DNA of 64,000 nt from Aquatica leii (GCA_035610365.1 CM069435.1:14931123-14995122); one strand, 5' to 3'. Shown: positions 23,470 to 34,844, counted from the first letter of the stretch. Numbers and translations: made by a program. The notes: generated from the sequence alone by a model not told the origin.

Positions 23470-24890
23470 GTTTGCATTAAAAAAATCGCTTCTACCAATT
23501 CCAGAAAGTTTCATTGTAATTTTTAATTAAATTTTTAATGATAAATGTAAGTTTCTTTAAATTTATCCAGATTTGGTTTAATTACTTTGGATTAGTAGTA
23601 ACAAAAAATCGTTTCTTAAATTACAGAACGTATTATTAATTCCAAACTTTTAAAATATGAATTTATGCTTTATTAACAAAAATCTAAACATGTTTTATAT
23701 ATTATTAATCCAAGACCTAGTTATTACATAAACGGAGTTACTACTACATTGTACCAGCGTTGACTTGCAACTTACTATTAGGTAAAGAGGTAAAGTCGTA
23801 GGTGAAATTAAGTTTTCGCTATCATGAGAACTACCTTAGGTCTTTGACTTTATCCACTTGCCAACAACGAATCTGTATAGGAGAGGTGCGGAATCTACAG
23901 GTGATACACAGTACCGTACTAAAGAAGTCTTCGGTGATGATTGTGTACAAAAAGAAAGAATTAACTTAAATTTAAACCTTAGGTACTGGTGCATGAACGC
24001 GTGCAGATTGAATACAAACTAAAGCATTTACTGTATGTTGTCGAAAGTGGGTTTAATTTGAATTGAATAAACCAGTAGTAGGCTTTAATTACTTTGCTAT
24101 TTTCAGTTAAAAGCTTACATTAATTATGTAATTTATTGTGTCAAAAAAGAGGAGATTTACTTCAATAAGGATCTGTAGGCGGGGATATAGTGGAGTCTTA
24201 TGAGACTGGTACAGAATGGTACGGATTTAAGCAGGTCTTGCGAAGGACAAAGTAGCGGCCCCACTATACTATATGAACAACGTTGTGAAGCATTTTTTAC
24301 TACGGACGAATGGCACGACGACATTGAAAATTGTCCCCTCAGCATAACGGTTTCATTTTTATTTTCCTTTATAAAAACCATTTTATGCCCAAAAATGTCA
24401 GTCAAAGTACCAGCCAATTTTTTGCTCGATTGCCATTATCGGAAGCTTTTTTAGAATGTAAACTTTGAAAGTATATGAACAATTTAGAGAATTACGGTTC
24501 TTTATTTAATTGTCGTGCAATACTTTACTGTTTCCTGAATAAAATGTATGATCAATTTAGATAAATGTTGTGTTGACGAGTATGTATAACACAAAAAGAA
24601 TAGCAAACGAAAGTATTTGTTAGTAACAAAATAACAGCAATTTTATTTTCTACCGGGTAAAAAAGTGTTTTTTGTCGTTTGTAATGTTTTGCCGCTTCCT
24701 ACAAAATTGTAATTTAATAAAAACAACGCAATTAGTACAAATCTCGAAAGAAATTGCCTCTTTTATCAAAGACTTAGCCTAAGTATTGCATAGTAATCTT
24801 CTGTGGATTGAAAGAAAAGTGACGATTTCGTGTTACACGTTATAGTTGCTGAGATTTAGAATTGCTTTTCATCTTAATATTTTGCATTTT
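23470..24890. other. No gene recognised
   Basis: AT-rich, except for a GC-richer block at 24160-24330 that reads like an old repeat but matches none I know. Open frames there are short and lack domains. Confidence 0.4.
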
Positions 24891-24896
24891 TGTTAT

Positions 24897-25545
24897 GTAC
24901 ACTCGCCTTCAACCAAAATGACCGTTTAAGATCGCACCTATTCACATTCTAATAGAATAGTGTTTCTCAGAGGTTTGAAGCAAATAAAGCATTGTAATTT
25001 TATTACCTACATAGTTCAATAAAAATAAAAATTTAAGCTTAGTGATCTGTACGGTACGTCAGATTGACATTTATTTCAAATTTTAAATGTATCTAATACT
25101 TAAAATACATTTTTAGAGAATTGATATCTTACACAAGCTAATAGGTAATTCTAAAATTTTTATTTCTTATATCAATTATTTATATAAAGTATTGCCTCCA
25201 CTAATGCTACTATCACTAATGTTATATTAATTGCACGTTCGGAATAACAATGCATAATTAATATCATCATTTTAATATTGGTCTAATTATTAAACAAATT
25301 TTTTGGCTGTGCTAATGTATTTAATAGCAAAATACTTCAATACGAATACTGTGAAAATACCTCAAATAGTCAATTAAATAAAAAACCATATCGTACTGTT
25401 CTTTTGTGCAAAACGACCTTCAGATTCTAAAATTAATATCATTTACATTTTTCGTAAAATACTGATTACTTTATCATATTTGTAGTAATATCGACTAATT
25501 TAAATCATTGTTTCAACCAAACCACATTTATTTAAATATAGTATA
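24897..25545 (-). repeat. BEL/Pao LTR, minus orientation
   Basis: The reverse complement matches the LTR at 37384-37958, for example gatttaaattag, gaatctgaa, acgatatggttttttatttaattga and ggttgaaggcga. Similarity stops near 24897, where both copies have gtac and then diverge, which sets the LTR 3' end. The other end is near 25530-25545, just before a mariner relative. No internal BEL sequence adjoins it, so it is probably a solo LTR. I could not confirm a 5-bp duplication. Confidence 0.65.
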
Positions 25546-25551
25546 TACATA

Positions 25552-25910
25552 CAGTGTGTCCGAAAAGTATGGAATATATTATACAGGTCGATAAATATGC
25601 ACTTTACACGAAAAAGTTGTAAATAAAAGTTGTTTATCACTTAGTTATCTACCACCTGGGAGATATCAATTTAAATTTTTGCTGTAAACAAAATCGCAAC
25701 GAATAACACTTACATTTTTTTGAATGGCAAGGCACGTCTTTATTATACTCATTTGATAGAGTCTTTTTTTCTCTTTTCAACCATATGAAACTTGAATACC
25801 TTTACATCAAAAAATTTTTAAAAAAAACAAGGACATGTCTAACAAATTTATTTTACTGAGCAGTATTAATCAGGTACGTAATATGTAGCATTGAAACAAT
25901 TGAATGCACT
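25552..25910. repeat. Left 359-bp terminal inverted repeat
   Basis: It matches the reverse complement of 27115-27473 with only a few differences, such as ttgaatgg versus ttaaatgg and gtagcattg versus gtagtattg. Repeats of this length are unusual for the superfamily, where 20-250 bp is common. Confidence 0.9.
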
Positions 25911-25952
25911 TTAGAACACTGTCACACTTTGCTATTTGTTAGTGCTTGAAAT

Positions 25953-27038
25953 ATGGCTCAATTATCTGAGAAACATAGAATTGAAATTTTAATGATTCTG
26001 GGATATGGAGATAGAAGAAGAACCCAAGACGAAGTATGTAATTTATTTAATAACTTGCATCCAGAATTAAACATTTCGCAGTCCACGGTAAGCAAAATTT
26101 TGCAGAAATTTCAAGAGACAGGTTCGGTGAAAGATGCGAGTAGAACTGGTAGACCTTTGTCATTAAGTAATATGGAATGAGAAAATGTGTTCTTGTCTGT
26201 TGAGGAAAATCCACAAATTTCTGTTCGGCAAATTGCTAGAGACCATAATTTGAATAAATCGGCTGTACATGACGTTTTAAAAAAAGAAAAATTTCATCCT
26301 TATAAAGCTTGTGTAGTTCAAGAATTATTTGAAGACGATTTGGACAGAAGGCTGGAGTTTTGTGAAACAATAACAAACAAACTTGAACGAGATGCACATT
26401 TTCATAAAAATATCCTTTTTACTGATGAGGCCACGTTTTGTTTAAACGGCACAATTAACAAACAAAACACACGTTACTGGTCTTCACAAAATCCTCACTG
26501 GTATCTACAAGGACACACCCAATACCAGCAGAAAGTCAACGTCTGGGTAGGAATGATTGGAAGTCAAATTTTGGGGCCATATTTTTTTGAAGGTAGTTTA
26601 ACGGTAAATATTTATCTCGATTTCTTAAGATTTGAGTTAGTTCCTGCTTTGGCCGAGTTATTTCCACATGAAGTAGATCCAGATATACCTCATAACAGAA
26701 TATGGCTTCAACAAGACGAGGCACCTCCATATTTTGGAATTAATGTCCGCCACTTTCTTAATAATACTTTTCAAAATACATGGATAGGCAGAAGAGGTAC
26801 GATAGAATGGCCTGCTCGCTCGTCGGAATTAAGTCCACTAGATTTTTTTCTTTGGGGCTATATTAAAAGCAAAATTTATGTAAATAGACCTGATAATGTT
26901 GAAGATTTGAAAAATCGCATTAGAGTTGAGATAAGAACTATAACTCGAGATATGATTTCAAAAGCAATCGATGGTTTTAAAAATCGAATTTACCACTGTC
27001 AAATTATGAATGGTTTACATTTTGAACATTTATTGTAA
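25953..27038 (+). pseudogene. Transposase with DD41D spacing, one in-frame stop
   Basis: The enzyme would cut and paste the surrounding element. The ATG at 25953 starts an N-terminal helix-turn-helix (RRTQDEVCNLFNNLHPE, then ISQSTVSKILQKF). A lone TGA at 26178-26180 splits it after GRPLSLSNME; the second half continues in the same frame, ENVFLSVEENPQISVRQIA, to the stop at 27036-27038. The catalytic domain has FTDEATF (first Asp), LQQDEAPPYF (second Asp) and ELSPLDFFLWG (third Asp), with 41 residues between second and third. The family's usual DGAPPHF is here DEAPPYF. Total length is about 361 codons, normal for a mariner relative. The DD41D spacing suggests a rosa-like lineage, which I cannot verify here. 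Confidence 0.88.
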
Positions 27039-27114
27039 GTTTAGTTTAAATACATTTTTTTGTTATAACAATTTTATGTAAAGATATTTAAAGTTTAATA
27101 TTTGCTATTGTGAC

Positions 27115-27473
27115 AGTGCATTCAATTGTTTCAATACTACATATTACGTACCTGATTAATACTGCTCAGTAAAATAAATTTGTTAGACATGTCCTTGTTT
27201 TTCTTGAAAATTTTTTGATGTAAAAGTATTCAAGTTTCATATGGTTGAAAAGAGAAAAAAAGACTCTATCAAATGAGTATAATAAAGACGTGCCTTGCCA
27301 TTTAAAAAAATGTAAGTGTTATTCGTTGCGATTTTGTTTACAGCAAAAATTTAAATTGATATCTCCCAGGTGGTAGATAACTAAGTGATAAACAACTTTT
27401 ATTTACAACTTTTTCGTGTAAAGTGCATATTTATCGACCTGTATAATATATTCCATACTTTTCGGACACACTG
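27115..27473. repeat. Right 359-bp terminal inverted repeat
   Basis: Mirror copy of 25552-25910. It begins about 75 bp after the transposase stop and ends at the TA duplication. It should hold the right-end transposase binding sites. Confidence 0.9.
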
Positions 27474-27517
27474 TATATTATAAAAATACGTTTATATTAT
27501 GAATAAAATACTCAAAC

Positions 27518-28421
27518 CAATTAATATTTTGTATATAAACCGTTATTTTCCAAACATTTTGTTAAACTGTTCGGCATCGAGTTAATTAAATTTTCGCAGA
27601 AGTTCGATCCTCGGAAACGTTCCCAAACTTCATTTGCAGTTTGCACTATTTTATTTAAGTTTCTAGCCGGAATGTCAAGGCGATTATTGGTCCAAGTTCT
27701 GCTCATAGCTGCCCACATGTTCTCGATAGGGTTTGAATCAAGGGATTTTGCTGACCATTCTAAAGAAATTACGTCGTTTCTGTCCTCAATTGGCGAATTG
27801 TCTTGGACAATAACAATTTCTTCCAATTCTTCTTCTGGATAAAGTGTTCGCACACATCGCACCAAAATTTCGTCTAGCACTCGAACGTAACTTTCAGACG
27901 TAAATCGTGGTAAAGAAACTAGAACCAATTCACCCGGCCCAGCTTTTGAAATCCACCCCCAAAATCCACCAGAAATTCTTCCACTTTGTTGATTTTTACG
28001 AACATGTTCGGTACTAAATCTTGTATTTTGTGATCGCCAAAGTGTCATAGACGACTCTTGTGTCCATGAAAAAGCCTTTTCGTCAGTAAAAATCACCGTA
28101 CTCCAGTCTCTATACAAATTAATTTTGACAGAATCTAATTCTTGCTTGAGGATGCCTTTCTGTTAATTCAGGTTTTGTCGCAAGCTTACTTGCAAATAAT
28201 CCCGCGTCATTTAATCTGCGTCGTATAGTTGAAGCGCTGCAGTTTAAATGAACTTCTTCTCGAATTTGCGGAGCAGTTGTAAAAAGAGAATTTTGAACAC
28301 ACCTGAGAATATTTGCATCTTCCTCTATGATAGTTGCTTTATTTATTCCTTTTTGTTTCGTTATAAGAGAAACTTCTCCTTCTTCATCAAACCTTCGAAG
28401 CCACCGACAAACTTGGCGCAC
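27518..28421 (-). pseudogene. Tc1-like transposase, frameshifted
   Basis: The minus strand carries a 100-codon N-terminal part (RQVCRWLRRFDEEGEVSLI, TAPQIREEVHLNCSASTIRR) and, after a frameshift near 28118, the catalytic part (VIFTDEKAFSWTQ, IVIVQDNSPIED, SNPIENMWAAMSRTWTNN). The first Asp, second Asp and final Glu are present, but only 25 residues separate the last two instead of about 34, so a few residues were lost. At the upstream edge, tatacag precedes GTGCGCC and could be an intron acceptor. The C-terminus runs to 27518. I find no terminal repeats. A related fragment lies at 34845. Confidence 0.75.
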
Positions 28422-28787
28422 CTGTATATGTATTTAGTTAAGTAATTTAGTTTAACTAAATGATTAAATTATTTTAGTAAATTACGTTTTCTAAAAATAA
28501 ATAAGTTATTTATTTTAACAAAAATACCTTTAATAAAGTTTAAAATGTGTTTCTTTTCGACTTATTTAATATTTTTTAAAATTTACTCCGAACCCTGATT
28601 GTTTATTAAGGTACACCGGGTCAAGTGTAAACGCTGTATTCGCTAAATTCCATCATAGGTGTCACCATCTAACCTCAAAACAACTGCACTATATTCCGCT
28701 ATAATTGTAGGCAGGATTTATACCGATCCCCCTACCACGCTCACTACAGGTGCGATCATCTTTTGAAAGGTCGGCAAAGATCGTGTA

Positions 28788-30274
28788 CACACAACCAAGC
28801 TTATATGGAATCACCTAGTATTTCTTATTAATATTACGAAATGTATGAAAATTTTTCATGCAGATAAGAGATAAAGATAACGAAAGTGTTTTGTTGAAAA
28901 TAACAAAGGTTTTTGAAGTTGTCTATCACGTATGTCGTGATAAAAATTGAAAATTGTTGTTAGTTGTAAAACTAAAGTGACAGCTTAAACTTTTCAATTT
29001 AGTAGATTGTGTTCAAAATGCCTTACGTAGGCTTGTCCGAAGTTCAGAGGGAAAGAATTATTACTCTTGTTGAGCAGGGAATGTCACAGAGCCACATAGC
29101 GGCAACAGTTGGTGTGTCTCAGTGTATTGTTTCCAAAACTTATACAAAATTTTTGGAATTAGAAACATTGAAGAACAGACCTAGACAAAGTCGTCGCAGA
29201 GTGACTACTGATGAACAAGACCGATATTTAGCTCAAATAGCTAGAAGAATTCCAACCTCTTCAATTCCGGAGCTCAAAAGGCAACTTGTGCAGGCTACAG
29301 GTGTTGGTCTTTCTCTTGAAACAGTACGAAAGAGACTTTGTCCCGAAATTTATTTAGCAGGAGACAGTTAAGGGTTCCCGAGTTATCCAGAGAGAACAAA
29401 ATTAATTAGCTAAATTGGTGTCTCGAGCACCAGAACTGAACAGGTGAAGATTGGCAAAATGTCCTTTTTTCGGATGAAACCAGAATTGGTCTGAGATCAG
29501 ATGACCGTCGAATTCGAGTTCTAAAGGGTCCAGGTAGACAAGCTAGACTGCAAACGGCCAGATCTGTCCCAAAATACAAAGGAGGAACGGTAATGTTCTG
29601 GGGCAGTATCATGATAGAAGATAAAACTCTTTTGGTTCCACTACGCCAGAGTTTAACAGGTCCTAGGTACGTTAATTTGGTGCTAGAACCAATAGTTAGG
29701 CTGTGGGGAGGTGCAGTTGGAGACAATTTCGTCTTTATGCATGATAATGCCCCTCCACATACCAGCCGATTTGCTACAGAATTTTTAGAAAAAGAAGCTG
29801 TGACGGTTCTAGGCCTGCATCCTCACCAGACATGAATCCCATTGAGCATGTGTGGGACTGTGTCAAAAAAAGGATTAGGGCTAGAAGAAATGCTCCAGGA
29901 AATGTGGAACAGTTCATTCCAGCCGCCCAAGAGGAATGGGCAAACGTACGTCAGGAACACGTTGACACGTTGATTAAAAGCATTCCTCGTTGAATTGCAG
30001 CTTGTATTAAGGCTAGAGGTAGCAACACTGACTATTAAAGTGAAAAACATGTCCGAAAAAAAGTATCAAACTTTTGTTTAACCAACAACCTACATCTTTA
30101 GTTTTCGCATTTTTATTGTTTTTGTTTATCTTAAATCTTTGTTGTAATTTTTTCTCGTTGTAATTTAATAAACTACGTTATAATAAAGTCCTTCTCACTT
30201 TCTATACGGAATTTGTCAGAAATACTGAATAACATCGGAAATATTGGGTGATTCCATATAAGTTTGGTTGTGTG
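28788..30274 (+). mobile_element. Tc1-like element nested in the pogo-like element
   Basis: Both ends start CACACAACCAA and continue cttatatggaatcacc with few mismatches over about 38 bp. They are flanked by TA (28786-28787 and 30275-30276). The 1487-bp length and single gene are normal for Tc1. Confidence 0.88.
29009..30039 (+). pseudogene. Tc1-like DD34E transposase, frameshifted
   Basis: The ATG at 29009 (or the Met two codons on) opens a paired-type DNA-binding region: GLSEVQRERIITLVEQGMSQ, SHIAATVGVSQCIVSK and RVTTDEQDRYL. The frame breaks near 29360 and again near 29820. Catalytic boxes are VLFSDETRIGL (first Asp), FMHDNAPPHTSRFA (second Asp, near 29743) and, in another frame, NPIEHVWDCVKKRI (Glu, near 29844). 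The distance fits DD34E after allowing for the one-base shift. The C-terminal reads NVRQEHVDTLIKSIPR and ends about 30039. The gene is inactive, though both ends of the element are well kept. Confidence 0.83.
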
Positions 30275-32269
30275 TATATAGTTTCGCATAACCGCCCAAA
30301 AAATTTGTGTTTTTAATATTTGTGGTGTTTGTACTACATATTTCGGTAAGTACATTAGCATAGGTTGTATACAACATGCTAAGCTATAAGTTACGCGTCA
30401 ATTTTGTCAATGGTGTTTATTTTGTTATGGTTTACACTTGCCTCATGAAAACAGGTGAACGAGGCAAGTGCGAAACATTTTGGTTTACATTTTTCTTTAT
30501 GTATTTTTCTGTAGGTTCACACTTTCCCGCTTGTTTTTAGTACGATATCTCAGCATTGTTCTTTTCAGAATATGGTTCGCAATTACGTTCGAAAAAGGCC
30601 ACTACCATCCTACAGTAAAGAAGACATTAAAAATGCAATAATTGCAGTAAAAAACGGGTCCCTAACACTGTACAGAGCAGCTCTTGTGTACAAAATTCCG
30701 AAAGCAACCCTACACACCCACATAACAGGTAAACGCGGACAAAAGAGCAAAACGGGCGGTAGAGCACCTGCACTACCTCACGAGGTGGAATCAAAAATCG
30801 CCGACAATATTAAAACGTTAGAAAAGTGGGGTTTCAGTTTGTCCAAAAATGAAGTTCTTCAACTTATTGGGCGCTATGTCAATAAAAATAAAATTGTTAC
30901 TCCATTCAAAAATGGAATTCCAGTCTGCGAATACTTTATGCGTTTTAAGAAGAGGTTTAATTTGAGCCAAAAAAGCCACAACTAGTGGAAATAGCTCGCC
31001 AACGATCGATGGATCCCTTTATTATATATGAATACTTTGACATTCTCAAAAAACACATAGCCAATATCCCACCATCTCAAATTTTCAACGTTGACTAGAA
31101 TAGTTTTTGCCTCGACTCGTCACGCCTAAGAGGAGTAGGTGCAAAAGGCGAAGCTGTCCACAGAACAACGAGTGGCCCTGGAGAAGAGAATATTACCGTG
31201 CTGCTTGATGGAAATACTGAAGGTAAAAAGCTGCTTCCTTTTGTGGTTTTCAAAGGAAAAAAATTGTGGAACTCTTGGATTCCATCTGATGGATATCCTG
31301 GAACAACGTATTCTGCAACCAAGAATAGCTGGATGGAAACCGGAACATTTGAGCAATATTTTGGAAACAACTTTAAAAAAAATATTGGTTCAGAAAGACC
31401 GGTAGTGTTAATTTACGATAGCCATTAGCTCGCACCTAAGTATTTCGACAGTCAAACAAGCAATATCTTATGGTGTAGTTATTATCAAACTACCGGCCCA
31501 TTCCAGCCATTTGCTTCAACCCATGGACCTCTTTGCGTCTTTAAATCACTGAAAATGGCATGGGATAGAGAGCTTATATGGCAAAGACATAATTATGGGC
31601 AAAATTATGTTACAAAAGCACAGTTTTCCAAAATACTGTCACAAATATGGTCTAACGCCAGTGCTACACTTATTACGAAAGGATTAGAAGAAGGGGGTAT
31701 TTTTCTTTTTAATAAAAATATGATTCCGATTGAAAAATTCGCCCCGAAGCATACGCCAGATGGTGAGATTTGGCAAAGGGCAACGCCAATGATTTGGAGC
31801 AGGTTGTCGCAGAAGTAACTCCAGTGGCAACAAACAAGCTTCTTTCCTATCTACCTCGAAAGCCACTGCAATGACAGTACCTCCTGAGCCAGAAACTTTT
31901 TCAAGCTCAGAGCAAAGAGATTCATAATTTCCAGCAGTACTTCCCGTGCCAGTACCGTCAAGCAGTTTTGAGCACAGCAAATCGTCAAAAAGTTTTGAAA
32001 CCCTTCTCTTGGAGTATATAAAACAAACAACAAAAACAGGAATAGGAAAGAGGAGCAAGATATGTTCAGAGGCGGAAATTATTACGTCTGAGGTTGCTGT
32101 TGCTGAACTAAGAGAACAACAAACAACACAAAACAATACATCATCAATAGTGTACACATGTAAGAAGTGAAACTTCTTTATGGCCTTATTTTTCGCAAAA
32201 TGATCTACATGCAACTTTTCAGAAATTGGTTAAATAAAGTTAAATTAGATAAAGTTTAAACAAAAGGAT

Positions 32270-32351
32270 TTTATTATCATAGGCATGAATACAAAAAAAA
32301 AGAATTTAATAATCATAGACATGAATACAAATAACCGATTGCGCCACGAAG
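32270..32351. repeat. 26-bp direct repeat plus inverted tRNA fragment
   Basis: The words at 32270-32295 and 32306-32331 (tttattatcataggcatgaa and tttaataatcatagacatga, each running on to tacaaa) are near-identical direct repeats. Directly after, 32336-32351 (cgattgcgccacgaag) is the reverse complement of the tRNA-Asn 5' part at 32471-32487 except for one base. Together with the tRNA this makes a long inverted repeat with a loop of about 120 nt. Confidence 0.7.
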
Positions 32352-32469
32352 GCTGATATTTGATGATTTTGTAGAATTTGTGGAGTATTACAACAACAAT
32401 TGATCGTATCTTATAGCAACGTTTTGACCGTGTACCTTATAACCATCCGTTTTGTGACCTATAGTATGT

Positions 32470-32489
32470 GCTTCCGTGGCGCAATCGAC

Positions 32490-32526
<37 letters not shown>

Positions 32527-32543
32527 GAGCCCACCCGGGGGCG
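32470..32543 (+). tRNA. tRNA-Asn(GTT): tRNA-Asn, anticodon GTT
   Basis: All four arms fold. The acceptor GCTTCCG pairs with CGGGGGC using two G-U pairs, the D-arm is GCGC...GCGC, the anticodon arm TTCGG-CTGTTAA-CCGAA puts GTT at 32504-32506, and the T-arm is GGTGG-TTCGAGC-CCACC. The internal promoter boxes match the standard (tggcgcaatcgac and ggttcgagccc). TTTT follows four bases after the discriminator G, so Pol III termination is provided. There is no intron and no encoded CCA. The gene looks functional, but it lies inside a DNA transposon on the same strand as the transposase, so it could be a mobile copy. Confidence 0.93.
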
Positions 32544-32825
32544 AACTTTTTATTTATTTTACTACCTTTGAACACCTTGTACAATTTGTATTTATTTAAA
32601 AATATTTTAGAATTTTATAATAAAAAATTAGTTAATTGATTTACAAAAATTAATATTATATTTCAGAATTTATACTCTATGCCAATTAATTGACGTTCAT
32701 TAAATTAGCAGTCGTATTAATTAAAAATGTGAGGCGTAACGAAATAAGCGACATGCTCTCCCTACTGCGTTGGAGAAACTGAAAGTACTCTTCGTCTGAA
32801 CCAACCGTGGTAGGGGCAAGAAAAA

Positions 32826-32884
32826 AATGTGACGATAAAAATGTGACGATAAAAATGTGACGTGACGCGTAAAATGTGACGGTA
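32826..32884. repeat. Short tandem repeat of about 14 bp
   Basis: The word aaaaatgtgacgat is repeated two to three times and then decays into gtgacgcgtaaaatgtgacg. It lies between the tRNA gene and the C-terminal transposase part. Confidence 0.65.
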
Positions 32885-33799
32885 AATTTTTTTCCAACGC
32901 CGATAAAGAAGTTTCACTTCAAAAACAAATATTAAGAAAGGTGTGAAACGACTGAAACGAGTGACGGTATACGAAAGTGATGGGACAGATGAAGAAACTT
33001 TGGAAGAGTTGGAGCTAATAGATTCCAAAGCTGATGCGGACTTAGACGATGAAGCAGGCGAAGCAGGAGAAGAGAATGAGTTTATGGCATCGCTGGAGAA
33101 ATCAACTGAATCACTTAAAATCGGAGACTGGTTACTAGTAAAACTTGCGACCAAAAAGTCTTACCGATTGTTTGTCGGCCAAGTAACAGAGACAGCTCCT
33201 TGTTTGGAGGTGAAATTTGCAAGAAGAGTTCGAACTTTGTCACAATTTCATTGACACTGCAAACGTGTCAGTTATAACCTCAGAAGAGGTTAACAGAATA
33301 TTACCATCGCCAACATTAGAGAAGAGAGGTTTCTTTGTTTTTGATGTTACGTTTGACAAAAATATAAACTGATTTTTTTTTAATATATTCTGCTACTACT
33401 TTCTTTTCTGATTCGTTTACACTTTACACGCATTTTAAAGGAAATAAACACTGGATTTACACTTGGCCCAAAATCCCCGGCAAGTGTAAACTATTGACCC
33501 AGTCACCTTTTTGTGTGTTAACAACGCAAAAATGTTTACTTATCGTTTTCGACTTTTGACACTAACTTGTTAACATCCTTCGTTAGTAGTGTGGTAAATT
33601 TTGTTGCATTTAATGGTCAAACCAGAATGTGACAAGATGGTGAAAGTAAACTACTGAAATTATAGGTTGCAATTGCCCCGGTGTACCTTACCAACAGAAT
33701 TTTTAAGAAAAACACTCAAACACGACACATTTTTGAAAACATTGATGTCGATTTTGGATTGTAATAATACATTAACGTGTGCATAATTTTAATTAATAT

Positions 33800-34264
33800 T
33801 GTTGCGTATTTATTATTATTATTAAAAACTAAAACTAATTTATTTAAACGACTAAAAATACGTTTACTTATTCTAGAAATATGTACACTTTTAAATTAAC
33901 CGAACTAATTAAATGTAATAATATTTAATGAAAACACTTACACTAATTTATATCACTTACAAGAAGATAAGATAACGTCCGCGGGTAGCTTCACAATTGT
34001 TTACACTAAAAATCACGTACACGATTATTCTCGGTCAATTTATCTAGACACACGCGTGCTAACGATTTATTTCCACTTGATAATCTTCTTAACATTGATG
34101 TATTCGCATTCCAGCAATAACTGACCTACGAATTGTTCCGTCGCTATATATACACATCGGCGAATCCTTCTCGAGTGTTCCTTACTTTTCGCTATATCTT
34201 CTAGAAAATGGATAACAGCTTCTAGAAGGCTCTTGCATTTGCAAATAACTTCTCGAACGTTTCA
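33800..34264 (-). repeat. Solo gypsy LTR with 4-bp target duplication
   Basis: On the minus strand it begins TGAAACGTTCGAGAAG and ends AATACGCAACA, so it has TG...CA ends. The 4-bp duplication atat flanks it (33796-33799 and 34265-34268), the length used by Ty3/gypsy integrases. It shares acttacactaatttata, gtccgcgg and gaatccttctcga with the copy at 57185. The lack of internal sequence implies LTR-LTR recombination. Confidence 0.8.
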
Positions 34265-34844
34265 ATATTATATTCTAATTTTAGTTAATGGGATAAAATG
34301 AAACTAGGAAAACTTTCACGCATGCTTAAAATTACTGCACTATTTTTACCTAAATACTCCGGAATTTACGCTTCCTTTGTCATTACAGGAAATAATTAAC
34401 CATTAGAAAATTTTTCAGAACTTTCAGAACTTAGACAATGAGTAAGGTCAAAGTTGGACTTTTGAAAGATTTTAGTTTCCAATTGTTGACAGATAACTTC
34501 AATATTTTATATCGCAAAATAAATTGATTGTCTTCGGGTTTCCAAGTTTAATGATTTTTATTGCATTAGACTCAGGACACAAATGCAAAAATTTTATTTT
34601 GTTTGGTTTTACGTTTTTGAGTCCGATTGTATAATAGTTACCTTTATTTCAAGATTCAGCATTTCCTAATAGATTATAACTAACACTTAGCTACATATAT
34701 GGTTCTCTCTTATTTTATTTTCACTGAGAAAAAAAATAAATTTGTTCGTTACTTTACGTACAGGTTCTGTTCGCCAATTCATAATAAGAGTAGAATAATA
34801 AGATAGTAGTTTGAGAACAGAAACGGCTTAATTTCTTTAGATTT

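Larger units (their letters stand above)
25552..27473 (+). mobile_element. Tc1/mariner-superfamily element with 359-bp terminal repeats
   Basis: The termini CAGTGTGTCCGAAAAG and its reverse complement are flanked by TA (25550-25551 and 27474-27475), the superfamily's target duplication. The inverted repeats extend over 25552-25910 and 27115-27473 and differ at only a handful of positions. A single transposase gene lies between them. The near identity of the long repeats and only one stop in the gene mark it as the youngest element in the window. Confidence 0.92.
30572..33360 (+). pseudogene. Pogo/Tigger-like DDE transposase, decayed, with separate C-terminal part
   Basis: The ATG at 30572 starts a psq-type helix-turn-helix (YSKEDIKNAIIAVKNGSLTL, YRAALVYKIPKATLHTHI) and a second DNA-binding region (EVESKIADNIKTLEKWG). 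After a shift near 30968 comes the DDE domain: IFNVD followed by a stop where the family has DET, then NITVLLDGNTEGKKLLPFVV, VLIYDSH for the second Asp and LLQPMD for the third. A serine- and lysine-rich tail runs to 32168. A GTAAGA donor at 32160 and the frame at 32943-33254 (GDWLLVKLATKKSYRLFVGQ) suggest an intron of about 780 nt before a C-terminal exon. The tRNA gene lies in that intron. At least one shift and several stops make it inactive. Confidence 0.75.
28609..33688 (+). mobile_element. Pogo-like DNA transposon with nested Tc1 element and tRNA gene
   Basis: The left end AGGTACACCGGGTCAA and the reverse complement of the right end, AGGTACACCGGGGCAA, form a 16-bp inverted repeat with one mismatch. 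TA flanks both ends (28607-28608 and 33689-33690). Subterminal copies of caagtgtaaac occur in both orientations near 28624, 30430, 33455 and 33482. The transposase lies at 30572-33360. A complete Tc1 element (28788-30274) is inserted in the left part, and a tRNA-Asn gene lies between the transposase's main and C-terminal parts. The 5.1-kb span minus the 1.49-kb insertion gives 3.6 kb for the original element. Confidence 0.8.

Noticed and set aside
31684..32214. 176-codon minus-strand frame
   Set aside because: It is antisense to the pogo-like transposase tail and has no domain of its own.
32762..33154. 130-codon Ser-rich minus-strand frame
   Set aside because: It is antisense to the acidic C-terminal transposase part, whose Glu and Asp codons read as Ser and Phe on the other strand.
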